Source: Sphaeroforma sirkka (Eukaryota > Opisthokonta > Ichthyosporea > Ichthyophonida). From it: a stretch of DNA of 20,000 nt. Where the stretch lies: contig LUCW03000179.1 of NCBI GenBank assembly GCA_001586965.3, positions 1-20,000 of the forward strand. Direction: 5' to 3'. Position 1 is the first letter of the stretch; each line of letters opens with the position of its first letter. The notes below the pieces were generated by a model, which was not told the origin of the DNA, did no database searches, and saw nothing but the letters and a program-made list of their open reading frames with translations. The position numbers and the translations under genes were made by a program. Positions 19,313 to 20,000 of the stretch are shown here, piece after piece.

Positions 19313-20000
19313 GTTCACGCACATACGAAGACAACCTTCAATTCCACCCGAAGCGGCAACCGCTGGAGACACATGAGGCATAACAGATACTAAGTCCGAA
19401 TATCCAGGAGGCACAGATTTGGTCACAGCGACGGTGATTAAATCGGAGGGCGTACAATACGAACAAATCACGTGGAGAATTAACGAACAGCCGCCTAAGC
19501 CCATAAACAGTACAGCACCAACAGCAACAATGGCATTTTCGTCCAGCAATATCGACTACTCTGTTTAACGTGCACTGGCTGCCAGTCACACGTATCACTT
19601 AGAATTCGCCATATTACACGATGCCATGGCTACAGGGCGGCATCACAAGGATAACAAGATAACCGGCCATGTGCATCCGACTTAGGTTGACAGTACCACG
19701 AACAGCAGTCGGAACAACGGACAGCACCTACACAGACGCAAGGTCACCAACAGCATACGTAACAGAACCGGCGACCGGTTGAGTGGTACACCCCCCACCG
19801 GAAAGTAAAATGCTACGGCATTGAATATCTCGCCCTTCATCGCCTGCCACGCGTCTGAATGGCGCTTTCCCCATCGATCCTCTAACGACTCATTAGGATT
19901 TACAAACCTCTCTTAACGGGGCCACTAAGTGTATAAAGTTAGGCAAGTGTCCATGTAAGAAATTGTCAAATCTAGCGCTGAAGCCGAAACGATGTCCTGG
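19313..20000. other. Right flank of the array, unassigned, with a stop-poor + frame
   Basis: This is single-copy sequence after the last unit. The + strand is CA-rich, like the array. The stop-free stretch 19377-19565 (63 codons, no ATG near its start) reads like protein, for example DLVTATVIKSEGVQYEQITW followed by a Pro/Thr/Ser-rich segment. The same frame further right has fewer stops than chance would give. I recognise no domain. It might be an exon, a decayed gene, or composition-driven. The minus strand has a hydrophobic-looking open frame at 19229-19549 that I take to be its shadow. Nothing else was found up to the window edge. Confidence 0.35.

Noticed and set aside
19300-19320. Helitron 3' end
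   Set aside because: The unit ends TTAG, not a proper CTRR with a preceding hairpin, and no Rep/helicase motifs are present.
19229-19549. Minus-strand frame with hydrophobic, membrane-like N-terminus
   Set aside because: The hydrophobic run is the reverse complement of CA-rich sequence, which automatically yields Val/Leu/Gly codons; it also crosses the array edge.

Overview
This is a eukaryotic, repeat-dominated window with no recognisable host gene. It holds one Ty3/gypsy-type LTR retrotransposon, a tRNA-derived insertion inside it, and a long head-to-tail array of a 1.44 kb unit. The lineage cannot be fixed from the sequence. The layout fits a protist, an early-diverging fungus or a small invertebrate. 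There are no bacterial operons, ribosome-binding sites or prokaryotic mobile elements.

Layout. (1) Positions 1-2364 are AT-rich and apparently non-coding, with an old, diverged tandem duplication of about 200 bp near the left end. (2) Positions 2365-10034 are an LTR retrotransposon with two LTRs of about 0.6 kb that are roughly 98% alike by eye. Its internal order is gag, zinc-knuckle/protease, reverse transcriptase, RNase H, an extra domain, integrase, then a C-terminal region with GPY/F-like and chromodomain-like segments. Integrase lies after RT/RNase H, so it is Ty3/gypsy and not Copia. It is broken in several places and is treated here as a fossil. Inside gag, on the opposite strand, lies a tRNA-Thr-like sequence with A box, B box and T-run, which looks like a SINE or tRNA retropseudogene. 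(3) Positions 10035-10676 are a short unassigned spacer. (4) Positions 10677-19312 are exactly six complete tandem copies (1437-1442 bp each) of a sequence I do not recognise. Almost all differences between copies are small length changes, chiefly in a G-tract. Unit junctions fall on the perfect inverted repeat AATCTTA-G-TAAGATT. (5) Positions 19313-20000 are single-copy flank, CA-rich on the + strand, with one stop-poor frame that reads like protein but matches nothing I know.

The retroelement genes form one replication unit: LTR-driven transcription, a Gag particle, RT/RNase H for cDNA, and integrase with a chromodomain-like tail for insertion. The tandem array is the least explained part. 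It is macrosatellite-like, whole-unit in length, has palindromic junctions and a cluster of small perfect hairpins, and carries no convincing gene. A recent amplification of a unit with defined ends is the simplest reading, but nothing here proves a function.
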